Below, piece after piece: positions 1-8,219 of a stretch of DNA of 64,000 nt (position 1 is its first letter; each line of letters opens with the position of its first letter). Both the position numbers and the translations under genes were made by a program. Under the pieces are notes generated by a model. That model saw only the letters and a list, made by a program, of their open reading frames with translations, ran no database searches and was not told the origin of the DNA. The DNA comes from Amnibacterium flavum (GTDB taxonomy: Bacteria; Actinomycetota; Actinomycetes; Actinomycetales; Microbacteriaceae): NCBI RefSeq assembly GCF_003097495.1, contig NZ_QEOP01000002.1, positions 496,001 through 560,000 on the forward strand, read 5' to 3'.

Positions 1-1261
1 CGGCACCTCGCGGTCGGAGCACGACAGCGACTGGTGGAAGCAGGTCGTGCGCGACGGAATCGCCGAAGGCGGCGCGACCGCGAAGGACGCCGACCGGCTA
101 GCCGGAAAAGCGGAGTACATCCGCGGCGACCCGTCGAAGAGCGACGACCTCGCGAACGTGCTGAAGAGCGTCGTGGGCGTCCCCGTGCTCTACTTCGCGC
201 TGCCGCCGGCCGTGGTCGAGAAGGCGATCGATGCGCTTAAGGACGTCGAGCTGCCGGAGGGCACGATCCTCGCCCTCGAGAAGCCGTTCGGCTCCGACGC
301 GCGCTCCGCCGCGGCATTGAACCGACGGATCGCGAAGCTGGTGCCCGAACGGCAGGTGCACCGCATCGACCACTTCCTCGGCGAGCCGACCGTGCTGGGT
401 CTGCTGGGCATCCGCTTCGCCGGGCGCACGTTCGAGCCCGTCTGGAACTCCGACGACATCGAGCGCGTCGAGATCACCTACGACGAGCAGCTCGGGCTCG
501 AGGGTCGCGCCGCCTACTACGACGAGGCCGGCGCCCTCATCGACATGCTGCAGTCGCATCTGCTCCAGGTGCTCTCGATCGTCGCCATGGAGGCGCCCGC
601 CTCGATCGACGAGGAGGACTTCCGTTCGGCGACCGCCCAGGTGCTGAACGCCACCTCGATCTGGTCGGGTGAACCGGTGCTGCCGGGAACTGATCAGCCG
701 TCCCGTCGCGCCCGTTACACGGCCGGCAAGATCGACGGACGCTCGCTTCCCTCCTACGTGGACGAGGAGGGGGTGGACCCGGCGCGGGAGACCGAGACGC
801 TGGCGGAGATCGCCGTCGAGGTCAAGACGCGTCGTTGGGCGGGTACTCCGTTCATCCTGCGTTCGGGCAAGGCGATCGGCGAGCCGCGACGCCAGGTCGA
901 GATCGTGTTCCGCAAGCCGCGCTTCGTGCCGCGCGGGCTCACCGGCACCCGGGCTCCCGAGCGGTTCATCGTCGGCCTCAAGCCGCAGTCGTTCGAACTC
1001 CACCTCGCCGTCAACGGGGAGAGCGACCCGTTCCGCCTCGCACCGGGTGCGTTGGAGACCGAGATGCCTGCGCAGGAGCTCACCGAGTACGGCGAGGTGC
1101 TGCGCGGCCTGCTGTCGAGCGACCCGACGCTGTCGGTGCGCGGCGACATCGCCGAGCAGTGCTGGCGCATCATCGCCCCGGTCATCAAGGCGTGGCGTGC
1201 GGGCGAGGTTCCCCTGGACGACTACCGGGCGGGCTCGAAGGGCCCGTCGTCCTGGAGCTGA
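1..1261 (+). CDS. zwf: glucose-6-phosphate dehydrogenase, 5' end outside window
   Basis: Oxidises glucose 6-phosphate with NAD(P)+ to the 6-phosphogluconolactone, the first step of the oxidative pentose phosphate pathway, in the cytoplasm. The reading frame is open from base 2, so the Rossmann GxxGDLA region lies upstream. Visible family marks are ALEKPFG, the substrate-binding RIDHFLGEPTV motif (canonical RIDHYLGKETV), LQSHLLQVL with the catalytic-region His, and the C-terminal DYRAGSKGPSSW ending. It is somewhat divergent from the canonical enzyme, and no opcA, tal or gnd lies downstream, so it may be a second zwf copy; that last point is inference. It converges on the TetR gene across a palindromic repeat cluster. 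Confidence 0.85.
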   Translation, partial: GTSRSEHDSDWWKQVVRDGIAEGGATAKDADRLAGKAEYIRGDPSKSDDLANVLKSVVGVPVLYFALPPAVVEKAIDALKDVELPEGTILALEKPFGSDARSAAALNRRIAKLVPERQVHRIDHFLGEPTVLGLLGIRFAGRTFEPVWNSDDIERVEITYDEQLGLEGRAAYYDEAGALIDMLQSHLLQVLSIVAMEAPASIDEEDFRSATAQVLNATSIWSGEPVLPGTDQPSRRARYTAGKIDGRSLPSYVDEEGVDPARETETLAEIAVEVKTRRWAGTPFILRSGKAIGEPRRQVEIVFRKPRFVPRGLTGTRAPERFIVGLKPQSFELHLAVNGESDPFRLAPGALETEMPAQELTEYGEVLRGLLSSDPTLSVRGDIAEQCWRIIAPVIKAWRAGEVPLDDYRAGSKGPSSWS

Positions 1262-1277
1262 GCCCCTCCGCACCCCT

Positions 1278-1589
1278 TCATTTCGCTGCGCTCAATGGGC
1301 GGGCCGCCGCCACCGCCCATTGAGCTCGTCGAAACGCGCGCGTACCTCGCCCGTTGAGTGAGGCGAAACGAGCGCTTACCTCGCCCGTTGAGCGGAGCGA
1401 AACGAGCCCCTTCATTTCGCTGCGCTCAATGGGCGGGCCTTTCATTTCGCTGCGCTCAATGGGCGGGTCGTTCTTTCCGCTCGTTGAGCTCGTCGAAACG
1501 AGCGCTTACCTTGCCCGTTGAGCGGAGCGAAACGAGCGCCTTCATTTCGACAGGCTCAATGGGCGGGTCCCTTCATTTCGCTGCGCTCA
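1278..1589. repeat. cluster of about ten alternating palindromic repeat units
   Basis: A 300-base gap between convergent zwf and TetR genes holds copies of a unit with core CGCTGCGCTCAATGGGCGG. Forward copies begin near 1281, 1415, 1445 and 1545 (the last with GACAGG in place of GCTGCG), with a partial copy near 1575. Inverted copies (CGCCCGTTGAGC...GCGAAACGAG) lie near 1314, 1349, 1382, 1480 and 1513. Adjacent inverted units can fold as hairpins, so the cluster could act as a bidirectional terminator. The last unit supplies the TetR stop codon. No gene is visible here. Confidence 0.85.
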
Positions 1590-2249
1590 CTTCGTGGGGC
1601 GGGGGGTGAGGAGTGCTCTGAAGATGTCTCGCAAGGCGTCCGTCAGCTCGTCGATGTCGGCGGACGCGACGGGCTGCACCGCCGCCGAGGTGCGGAGCAT
1701 GACGACACCGAGCGAGGTGGCGATCGCGAGCTGAGCCCGCAGCAGGACGGGGGCGGTGCCGGGGTCGTCGGCGTTCCAACCGGCGGCGGCCGCGAGCTTG
1801 CGGGTGAAGTGCTCCAGCGTGTTCCGGCGGATGAGGTCGGCGTTCTCGTCGCCGGATGAGCGCAGCAGCAGGAGCAGCTGCAGCGGATCATCGCTGTCAG
1901 GGGCGAGCACCACGTGAGCGACGAGCCGATCGATCACGCCGTCGAGATCCGAGGGGCGATCCGGCGTCCGGATGTCCAGTTCGTCGGACGTGCGGATCAT
2001 GCACGCCGCGAACAGCCCCTCTTTCGAGGTGAAGTACCGGTTGATCAGCGCGACGTTCACGCCGGCGTCCGCCGCGATCTCGCGCACCGTCGTCGCCCGG
2101 TACCCCTCCGTCGCGAAGCGGCGTCGTGCGGCTCGGACCAGGGCTCGCCGCGTGAGCGCGGCGTCCCGCCCCGACCGCACCAGTTCGTCGTCGGGGGAGT
2201 CCTCGAGGTCGTCGTGCTGCACTGTCGACGACGGTGTCGGTTCGCTCAT
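1587..2249 (-). CDS. TetR family transcriptional regulator
   Basis: A 220-residue one-component repressor. The N-terminal helix-turn-helix (about residues 32-78) is clear: TRRALVRAARRRFATEGY, then TVREIAADAGV and INRYFTSKEGLF. The C-terminal half is a typical variable ligand domain. It is divergent from a 14-TM-type MFS exporter, the standard arrangement for a TetR repressor that controls a drug pump, and a long imperfect inverted repeat lies between them. The effector cannot be read from sequence. The ATG at 2249 is kept as start because it precedes a charged N-terminal tail and the divergent promoter region begins right after it. Confidence 0.88.
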   Translation of the reverse strand: MSEPTPSSTVQHDDLEDSPDDELVRSGRDAALTRRALVRAARRRFATEGYRATTVREIAADAGVNVALINRYFTSKEGLFAACMIRTSDELDIRTPDRPSDLDGVIDRLVAHVVLAPDSDDPLQLLLLLRSSGDENADLIRRNTLEHFTRKLAAAAGWNADDPGTAPVLLRAQLAIATSLGVVMLRTSAAVQPVASADIDELTDALRDIFRALLTPRPTK

Positions 2250-2292
2250 GTCTCACCCTCCGCGGGCCACTGTAGCGGCGGCGACGCGCCAA

Positions 2293-2354
2293 GTAAACGA
2301 ATGTTGACATAGGGCAACGAGTGGGGAACACTCGTCAAGTCAGCGTTTGTTTAC
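2293..2354. promoter_or_regulatory. inverted repeat in TetR/MFS divergent promoter region
   Basis: The arm at 2293-2310 (GTAAACGAATGTTGACAT) is repeated in inverse at 2337-2354 with 14 of 18 bases matching. An inner dyad ACGAGTG/CACTCGT (2317-2323, 2329-2335) sits between the arms. A TTGACA box at 2304-2309 could be a -35 for the exporter, but no good -10 was seen. This is the natural candidate for the TetR operator. Confidence 0.6.
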
Positions 2355-2367
2355 ATCGAGGAGAGCC

Positions 2368-3867
2368 ATGTCAGCGACCCGTCAGAGCCCCGCTACGGGT
2401 TCGGTTCCGGCCCAGGCCGGTCCGGCTGCGAAGGCGGCGGGATCGCGCGGAGTCGCGATCGTGCTGTTCCTCTCGCTCGGCGGTCTCTCCTTCGCCGTGC
2501 TGCAGTCGCTGGTCGCACCGGCCCTCGGAACGATCGGTTCGGATCTCGGGGTCGAGACCACCGACGCGAGCTGGGTGCTGACGGCGTATCTGCTGTCCGC
2601 CTCGGTGCTGACCCCCATCCTCGGTCGCCTCGGCGACATGGTCGGCAAGCGCAGGGTCATCATCGTCGTGCTGGCGCTGCTGCTCGCCGGCACGGTCCTC
2701 GCGGCGCTCGCTCCGAACCTCGGCGTGCTGATCGTGGGTCGCGTCCTCCAGGGGGCCGCGGGCGCGGTGATGCCGCTCTCGATCGGCATCGTGCGCGATG
2801 AACTGCCGAAGGAGCGCGTCAGCGTCACCATCGGTCTGCTGTCGGCGATCTTCGGCATCGGCGCGGGTGTCGGCATCGTGACCGCCGGCCCGATCGTCGA
2901 GGCGCTGTCCTGGCACTGGCTGTTCTGGCTGCCCGCCGTTCTCGTGGCGATCGCCCTTCTGGGGGCGATCTTCGGGATCCCCGAATCGCCCGTGCGCACG
3001 CCCGGCCGCCTCGACCTGGTCGGCACCGCGATCCTTTCCCTCGGGCTCGTGGCGCTCCTCCTCGCCATCGGCGAGGGGCAGAAGTGGGGCTGGGGCGACG
3101 TGAAGACCGTTGGGCTCCTCGTGTTCGGCGGCATCGCCCTCATCGTCTTCGTCTTCGTCGAACTCCGCGTCAAGGAACCCCTCATCGACATGAGCCTGTT
3201 CCGACACCGCGGGGTGTGGACGGCTCACATCGTCGCGCTGGCGTTCGGGTTCGCGATGTTCGGCACCTTCATCCTCGTGCCCACCCTGCTGCAGCTGCCG
3301 AGCGTGCTCGGCTACGGGTTCGGCAAGAGCGTGAGCGAGGCCGGCCTCTACCTGCTGCCGACGGTCGTCGCCATGGTGATCTCGGGCGTCGTCGCCGGAA
3401 TCCTGATCCGCCGGATCGGGCCGAAGATCCCGATGATCGCCGGAGGCGTCGCCGTGACCGCCGCCTTCCTGATCCCGGCCCTCGGCCACGCGGAGGAGTG
3501 GCAGATCCTGCTCAGCGGCGTCCTCACCGGAATCGGTATCGGCATGGCGCTGGCCGCGACCTCGAACGCGATCGTCGAGAGCGTCCCGGCCGCGCAGACA
3601 GGCGAGGCGATCAGCGCCAACACCGTCATCCGCACCATCGGCAGCAGCATCGGAACGGCTGTCATCGCCGCGCTCATCTCGTCCAACGTGACCGCTCAGG
3701 GAGCTCCGACGGACGATGCGTTCACCATCGGGTTCTGGGCCTCGGCCGGTGTCGGCGTGCTGGCGATCCTTGCCGCGCTCATCGCACCGTCGTTGCGCGC
3801 CCGTCGCCGTGAGGCGGCTGCTGCCGGTGTCGACGACTTCGACGAGCTCGGGGCTCCTGCTCAGTAG
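2368..3867 (+). CDS. MFS transporter, DHA2 (EmrB/QacA-like) drug exporter
   Basis: A 499-residue polytopic membrane protein of the drug:H+ antiporter type. It opens with a hydrophilic tail of about 25 residues. TM1-2 are then followed by the MFS loop GRLGDMVGKRRVI (about residues 87-99) and the motif GRVLQGAAGAVMPLSIGIVRD typical of 14-TM DHA2 pumps. About 14 hydrophobic segments are visible. The ATG at 2368 is preferred over an in-frame upstream TTG because GAGGAG lies 5 bases before it. It is divergent from the TetR gene that probably represses it. The substrate is unknown; toxic organic compounds are the usual cargo of the family. Confidence 0.87.
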   Translation: MSATRQSPATGSVPAQAGPAAKAAGSRGVAIVLFLSLGGLSFAVLQSLVAPALGTIGSDLGVETTDASWVLTAYLLSASVLTPILGRLGDMVGKRRVIIVVLALLLAGTVLAALAPNLGVLIVGRVLQGAAGAVMPLSIGIVRDELPKERVSVTIGLLSAIFGIGAGVGIVTAGPIVEALSWHWLFWLPAVLVAIALLGAIFGIPESPVRTPGRLDLVGTAILSLGLVALLLAIGEGQKWGWGDVKTVGLLVFGGIALIVFVFVELRVKEPLIDMSLFRHRGVWTAHIVALAFGFAMFGTFILVPTLLQLPSVLGYGFGKSVSEAGLYLLPTVVAMVISGVVAGILIRRIGPKIPMIAGGVAVTAAFLIPALGHAEEWQILLSGVLTGIGIGMALAATSNAIVESVPAAQTGEAISANTVIRTIGSSIGTAVIAALISSNVTAQGAPTDDAFTIGFWASAGVGVLAILAALIAPSLRARRREAAAAGVDDFDELGAPAQ

Positions 3868-3906
3868 TCGGGGCGCCGCGACAGCCAGTACCGCCCGGTG
3901 TCGGGC

Positions 3907-4962
3907 TCAGAGGACGCCGATGCGCTCCAGCTCGGAGGCGATCGCCGCGCCGTCGGGACCGTAGATCCACGGCACCTCGGTGCGTGAACTGTAGTCCTCG
4001 GCTTTCGTGCGACCACCGGCGAGGACCGCCTCACCGGAGGACAGCTGCCGGATCGCGACCGCACGCACCTTGTCGGGATGCGCGAGCGCGAACTCGCCGT
4101 AGATCTCCTCGTCGTGCTGCCCGTCGTCGCCGATCAGCAGCCATTTGACGTCGGGGAACTCGGTCGCGAGCCGTGCGAGGCTTTCGACCTTGTGCTGGCG
4201 GCCGCTCCGGAAGATGCGGTCGTGGGTGGGGCCCCAATCGGTCAGCAGCAGCGGGCCGCGCGGGTAGAGGTTGCGGCCGAGGAAGCGCGACAGCGTAGGG
4301 GCCACATTCCACGCCCCGGTGGAGAGGTAGATGGTCGTCGTGCCGGGGTTCGCCTTGGTCAGCCGGTCGTACAGCACCGCCATGCCCGGTGTCGGGGTGC
4401 GGGCGTGCTCGTCGAGGACGAACGTGTTCCAGGCCGCCAGGAACGGCCGCGGCAGGGCCGTGACCATGACGGTGTCGTCGATGTCGGACACAATGCCGAA
4501 GTGCGCGTCGCCGTCGACGATGTAGACCGGAGCCTCGACCGCGGGCCCGTCGGCGCTCTCGGGGTCATCGCTGCGGATCGTGACCGTGCGCCAGCCGGGG
4601 GAGAGGCGCGACTTGAGTCGCACATCGATCACCCCGCCGCGATCGGCGTGCACCCGATGCTCGGTCTTGCCGATGGTGACGATGACGTTGACGTCATTGA
4701 CGGCGACACTCGTGAAGCTGCGCCATCCGCGCACACTGGGCCGGGAGGAGCGGGGTTCGCGGGTGAGCATCACGCGGCCGAGGACGCGGACCCAGCCGGG
4801 GGCGCCGTACCCGGCGTAGGGGATGACCGTCGGGAGCAGCCCGCGCTTGCGCGCCCGCTGCTCCCGGAACTCCTGGATCCGATCCTCGATCCGAGCGGCC
4901 CGATGCAGGATGGGCATCACCGCTCCGGTGGCTTCGCTTCGCTGCTTGCGGGATGCCGTCAC
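3907..4962 (-). CDS. App1-type (DUF2183) phosphatase domain protein
   Basis: 351 residues (GTG start). An N-terminal basic helix is followed by a beta-rich region (about 60-160) and then the DUF2183/App1 domain. That domain carries the HAD-like nucleophile motif DIDDTVMVT (about 180-188), STGAWN, and the motif III/IV segment LLIGDDGQHDEEIY. In yeast App1 this domain is a Mg2+-dependent phosphatidate phosphatase. Bacterial members are annotated the same way, but their true substrate is mostly untested. There is no signal peptide, so it is probably cytoplasmic. It converges on the MFS gene and lies 74 bases beyond the SRAP gene on the same strand. Confidence 0.82.
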   Translation of the reverse strand: MTASRKQRSEATGAVMPILHRAARIEDRIQEFREQRARKRGLLPTVIPYAGYGAPGWVRVLGRVMLTREPRSSRPSVRGWRSFTSVAVNDVNVIVTIGKTEHRVHADRGGVIDVRLKSRLSPGWRTVTIRSDDPESADGPAVEAPVYIVDGDAHFGIVSDIDDTVMVTALPRPFLAAWNTFVLDEHARTPTPGMAVLYDRLTKANPGTTTIYLSTGAWNVAPTLSRFLGRNLYPRGPLLLTDWGPTHDRIFRSGRQHKVESLARLATEFPDVKWLLIGDDGQHDEEIYGEFALAHPDKVRAVAIRQLSSGEAVLAGGRTKAEDYSSRTEVPWIYGPDGAAIASELERIGVL

Positions 4963-5036
4963 GCGTCCACCCTATGGGCTGGGCAGTTCTCGGGTCGGGG
5001 TGGCACGGCGCGGCGGCACGGAGCGTGTTGCGCCGG

Positions 5037-5774
5037 TCAGGCGAGCGGTTCGATGAGAGCCGGTGAGTCGTTGCGCACGTTGCCGACCTCGCGGCCCACG
5101 GGCCTCAGCTCGAAGGTCTCGATCATGTCGACGCTCGCTCCTGCGATGTCGTCGAGGAGGTCGGCGTCGCCCTCGACGTGCGGGTCGAGCCAGTGGTCGA
5201 GTGCGTCGGGCTCGAGGACGACGGGCATGCGGTCGTGGATCTCGGCGAGCGGACCGACGGAGTCCTGGGTGAGGATCGTCGCCGAGAGGACCCAGCGGTC
5301 GGGGGCGTCGTCGGCCGCCGCGGGATTGCGCCACCACTCGTAGAGGCCGGCGAATGCGAAGAGCGAATCGTCGCCGTCGGGAGAGATGAAGAACGGGGCC
5401 TTCGAGCCGTCGGCCAGCTTCTGCCACTCGTAGTACCCCGACGCGGGGATCGCGGCCCGACGCTTCTTGACGGCAGTGCGGAACGCGGATTTGTCCGCCG
5501 CCTCCTCGATCCGGGCGTTGAACATGCGCGCGCCGACGGCGATGTCCTTCGCCCACGGCGGTACGAGGCCCCAGCGGGCCGCCTCGAGCCTCCGGACGGT
5601 CGACGCGTCGCCTTCGGCGGCCCTGTCCTTGGGAATCGAGTCGAGGACGATGTTGATGGGCACGGTGGGTGCGACGTTCCACGAGGGCGAGGCCAGCTCT
5701 TCGCCGACGCGCTCGACGTCGAAGAACGTCACGATATCGCCGACGGCTTTGGAGGAAACATATCGTCCGCACAT
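5037..5774 (-). CDS. SRAP (HMCES/YedK) abasic-site DNA-protein crosslink protein
   Basis: The SRAP family senses abasic sites in single-stranded DNA and shields them by a thiazolidine crosslink to the N-terminal cysteine. The start was moved to the ATG at 5774 so the protein begins MCGRY: after Met removal Cys2 must be N-terminal, and the longer frame would block it. Other active-site residues are present: the Asn in SWNVAPT, the Glu in ASGYYEW and the His in EIHDRMPVVL. The length of 245 residues is normal. It is divergent from a TetR gene. Confidence in family is high; a role in the SOS response is inferred from family knowledge only. Confidence 0.92.
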   Translation of the reverse strand: MCGRYVSSKAVGDIVTFFDVERVGEELASPSWNVAPTVPINIVLDSIPKDRAAEGDASTVRRLEAARWGLVPPWAKDIAVGARMFNARIEEAADKSAFRTAVKKRRAAIPASGYYEWQKLADGSKAPFFISPDGDDSLFAFAGLYEWWRNPAAADDAPDRWVLSATILTQDSVGPLAEIHDRMPVVLEPDALDHWLDPHVEGDADLLDDIAGASVDMIETFELRPVGREVGNVRNDSPALIEPLA

Positions 5775-5826
5775 GGAGCCGATTCTGCACGTCACCTCTG
5801 ACATTGCGCCGGGTGGACCGATGAGT

Positions 5827-5856
5827 TTGCCCCCGGCTGGGGGCGCCGGATAAGGT
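5827..5856 (+). promoter_or_regulatory. possible sigma-70 promoter for TetR gene
   Basis: TTGCCC (5827-5832) and TAAGGT (5851-5856) are 18 bases apart and would start transcription about 18 bases before the GTG at 5882. The spacer contains a small perfect hairpin GCCCCC-GGCT-GGGGGC (5829-5844). Weak evidence. Confidence 0.35.
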
Positions 5857-5881
5857 CACCCAGGATAGAAGAGGAGACAGC

Positions 5882-6529
5882 GTGCTGATCGGCGACGCCA
5901 GGAGTTCGAGTGCGGAGTCCCGGCTGCGGAACGAGCCGGTCCAGGCGCGGAGCGCGGCTCGTCTCTCGACCCTCCTCGACTCCGCCGCGGCAGTCGTCGA
6001 CGAGGTGGGCCCCGAGCGCCTGACCACGGCGATGGTGGCCGACCGCGCCGGTGCGTCCATCGGCACCGTGTACCGCTACTTCCCCGACCGCGTCGCGGTA
6101 ATCGAGGGGCTGGCCAACAGGGCTCTCTCCCGCTTCCTCATCAAGCTGGAGCAGGAGTTCGACGACCGCGGCGACCTCACGCTGGGCCAGCTCGTCGACA
6201 TCATCGTGGCGACCCTCGTCGACTTCTCCCGCAACGAGCCCGGATACCGGGTGCTCCGCTTCGGCGACACCGTCGAGGCGAGGGTCACCGGCGGTGTAGA
6301 GACGACCGAGTCGGCTCTCGCCCGCCAGCTCGGCGAGCTCCTGCGTCGGCACGAGCCCGACCTCGCATTCGACGACCTCGCCTTCCAGCTGCAGGTCGCG
6401 CTTGCGATGTGCGAGGTCCTCGTCCACCGCGCCTTCGTCTCGGACCCGGATGGAGACCCACGGTTCATCGAGGAGGCGAGGACTGTTGCGGCAGGTTACC
6501 TCGCAGGGCACTCCAGCAGATCCGTTTGA
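5882..6529 (+). CDS. TetR family transcriptional regulator
   Basis: 215 residues (GTG start with GAGGAG upstream). The helix-turn-helix lies at about residues 25-70: ARLSTLLDSAAAVVDEVGPERLT, then MVADRAGASIGTVYRYFPDRVAVIEGLA. The C-terminal ligand domain is of the generic type with QLGELLRRHEPD. It lies 119 bases upstream of, and on the same strand as, the osmoprotectant ABC operon. A pair of inverted ACTGTTC half-sites sits in that gap, so local control of the transporter is plausible but not shown. The effector is unknown. Confidence 0.88.
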   Translation: MLIGDARSSSAESRLRNEPVQARSAARLSTLLDSAAAVVDEVGPERLTTAMVADRAGASIGTVYRYFPDRVAVIEGLANRALSRFLIKLEQEFDDRGDLTLGQLVDIIVATLVDFSRNEPGYRVLRFGDTVEARVTGGVETTESALARQLGELLRRHEPDLAFDDLAFQLQVALAMCEVLVHRAFVSDPDGDPRFIEEARTVAAGYLAGHSSRSV

Positions 6530-6530
6530 T

Positions 6531-6579
6531 ACTGTTCCGCGACGCGCGGCAAACCGTCGGGCGATGAGCTCCGAACAGT
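6531..6579. promoter_or_regulatory. inverted ACTGTTC half-sites upstream of ABC operon
   Basis: ACTGTTC at 6531-6537 and its inverse GAACAGT at 6573-6579 are separated by 42 bases start to start, about four helical turns. They lie between the TetR gene and the ABC operon. A candidate looped operator, from sequence symmetry only. Confidence 0.35.
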
Positions 6580-6648
6580 GATTGAGTCGCAGGCGGTCCA
6601 CCCGCTGACGACCTCGTCGCCGGGGCACCACAAGGAGAGAGCGGCCGA

Positions 6649-7530
6649 ATGTCGATCGAGTTCCGCTCGGTGTCGAAGAGGTTCGACGACGGCACCCTCG
6701 CGGTCGAGAACTTCGAACTGACGATCCCCTCGCGCAGCATCACCGTGCTGGTCGGATCCTCCGGCTGCGGCAAGACCACCCTGCTGCGCATGGTGAACCG
6801 CATGGTCGACCCGACGTCCGGCTCGATCCTGATCGACGGGGACGACATCGCGAACCGTCCGCCGGTGGCGCTCCGCCGCAGCATCGGGTACGTCATGCAG
6901 AATTCGGGCCTGCTCCCGCACCGCAAGGTCGTCGACAACGTCGCGACGGTGCCCCGCCTCAACGGGGTGTCGAAGTCGGAGTCCCGCGCCCGCGCGCTCG
7001 AGCTGCTCGACACCGTGGGCCTCGACCGATCCCTCGCCGATCGCTACCCCAACCAGCTCTCGGGCGGTCAGCAGCAGCGCGTCGGGGTCGCCCGCGGTCT
7101 CGCAGCCGACCCCAACATCCTCCTCATGGACGAGCCCTTCGGCGCCGTCGACCCGATCGTGCGCACCGAGCTGCAGCGCGAGACGCTGAGGCTGCAGCGC
7201 GACCTCGACAAGACCGTCGTCTTCGTCACTCACGACATCGACGAGGCGTTCCTCCTCGGCGACCAGGTCGTCATCCTCCAGAAGGGCGGCATCATCGCCC
7301 AGAAGGGCACTCCGGCCGAGATCCTCGCCGCGCCCGCGAACGATTTCGTGGCCGAGTTCGTGGGAGCGGACCGCGGCAAGCGCGCCCTCCACGTCGTCTC
7401 CGTCGACGGACGCGACGTCCTCGTCGACTCCGACGGGCGGCCCGCCGGCCGGCTCGTCCCCGCCCCCGACAAGGCCGAGGCTCTCACCGCCTCGGGTGCC
7501 CCCGCGGCGCAGGGTGAACGAGCGTCGTGA
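6649..7530 (+). CDS. osmoprotectant (betaine/choline-type) ABC transporter ATPase
   Basis: Cytoplasmic ATPase that powers uptake of compatible solutes, equivalent to OpuCA/ProV. The Walker A motif GSSGCGKTT is at residues 36-44. The Q-loop GYVMQNSGLLPHR is characteristic of the glycine-betaine family. The signature LSGGQQQR and Walker B ILLMDEPFGAVDP follow, with the H-loop in FVTHDIDEAF. At 293 residues it ends soon after the ATPase core and lacks the paired CBS domains that give some OpuCA/ProV proteins ionic-strength sensing. AAGGAGAG precedes the ATG. It is the first of four genes in the order ATPase-permease-permease-binding protein. Confidence 0.93.
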   Translation: MSIEFRSVSKRFDDGTLAVENFELTIPSRSITVLVGSSGCGKTTLLRMVNRMVDPTSGSILIDGDDIANRPPVALRRSIGYVMQNSGLLPHRKVVDNVATVPRLNGVSKSESRARALELLDTVGLDRSLADRYPNQLSGGQQQRVGVARGLAADPNILLMDEPFGAVDPIVRTELQRETLRLQRDLDKTVVFVTHDIDEAFLLGDQVVILQKGGIIAQKGTPAEILAAPANDFVAEFVGADRGKRALHVVSVDGRDVLVDSDGRPAGRLVPAPDKAEALTASGAPAAQGERAS

Positions 7531-8219
7531 ACTGGCTGTCGAACAACCTCGACCTGGTTCTCGAACTGACCGTTCAGCATCTGCGGCTCGCGGTCATCCC
7601 GATCGTTCTCGGCTTCGTCATCTCCGTGCCGCTGGGCTTCGTCGCCTACCGTTATCGCGTCACCCGCGGCATCCTGCTCACCGTGGCGGGGCTGCTGTAC
7701 ACGATCCCGTCGCTGGCGCTCTTCGTCGTCCTCCCGGCCATCACCGGCATCTCGGTTCTGAGCGAGACGAACCTCATCATCGCCTTGACGATCTACGCCG
7801 TCGCCATCATGGCGCGATCGGTCGCGGATGCCTTCGCGTCGGTCGATCCCGGCGTCAGGCAGGCCGCGACCGCGGTCGGCTACTCGAGCTGGAGACGCTT
7901 CTGGGCCGTGGAGTTCCCGCTCGCCGGTCCCGTCATGCTGGCCGGTCTCCGCGTCGTCGCGGTGAGCACCATCGCGCTCGTCACCGTCGGGATCCTGGTC
8001 GGCGTGCAGAGCCTCGGCTACCTCTTCACCAACGGGTTCCAGCGCCGTATCACCGAGGAGATCCTCACCGGTGTCGTGATGACGATGGTCATCGCGTTGC
8101 TCGTCGACCTGCTGCTCGCGCTGCTCGGCCGAGCCCTGATGCCGTGGGCGCGGGCCACCCGGTCGGTCTCTCGCAGAGCCCGTCCCCGTGACGCAGCGGT
8201 CGGGGGTGCATCCGCATGA
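7527..8219 (+). CDS. osmoprotectant ABC transporter permease 1
   Basis: 230-residue inner-membrane permease of the OpuCB/OpuCD (BPD_transp_1) type, with about six hydrophobic segments. The EAA-like cytoplasmic loop reads DPGVRQAATAVGYSSWRRFWAVEFPLAGPVMLAGLR. The GTG start overlaps the ATPase stop in GTGA, indicating translational coupling. Together with the next gene it should form the heterodimeric membrane channel. Substrate cannot be fixed from sequence; glycine betaine, choline or related solutes are usual for the family. Confidence 0.92.
   Translation: MNWLSNNLDLVLELTVQHLRLAVIPIVLGFVISVPLGFVAYRYRVTRGILLTVAGLLYTIPSLALFVVLPAITGISVLSETNLIIALTIYAVAIMARSVADAFASVDPGVRQAATAVGYSSWRRFWAVEFPLAGPVMLAGLRVVAVSTIALVTVGILVGVQSLGYLFTNGFQRRITEEILTGVVMTMVIALLVDLLLALLGRALMPWARATRSVSRRARPRDAAVGGASA

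Noticed and set aside
1278-1589. CRISPR array
   Set aside because: Units alternate in orientation, spacing is irregular, and no unique spacers or cas genes are present.
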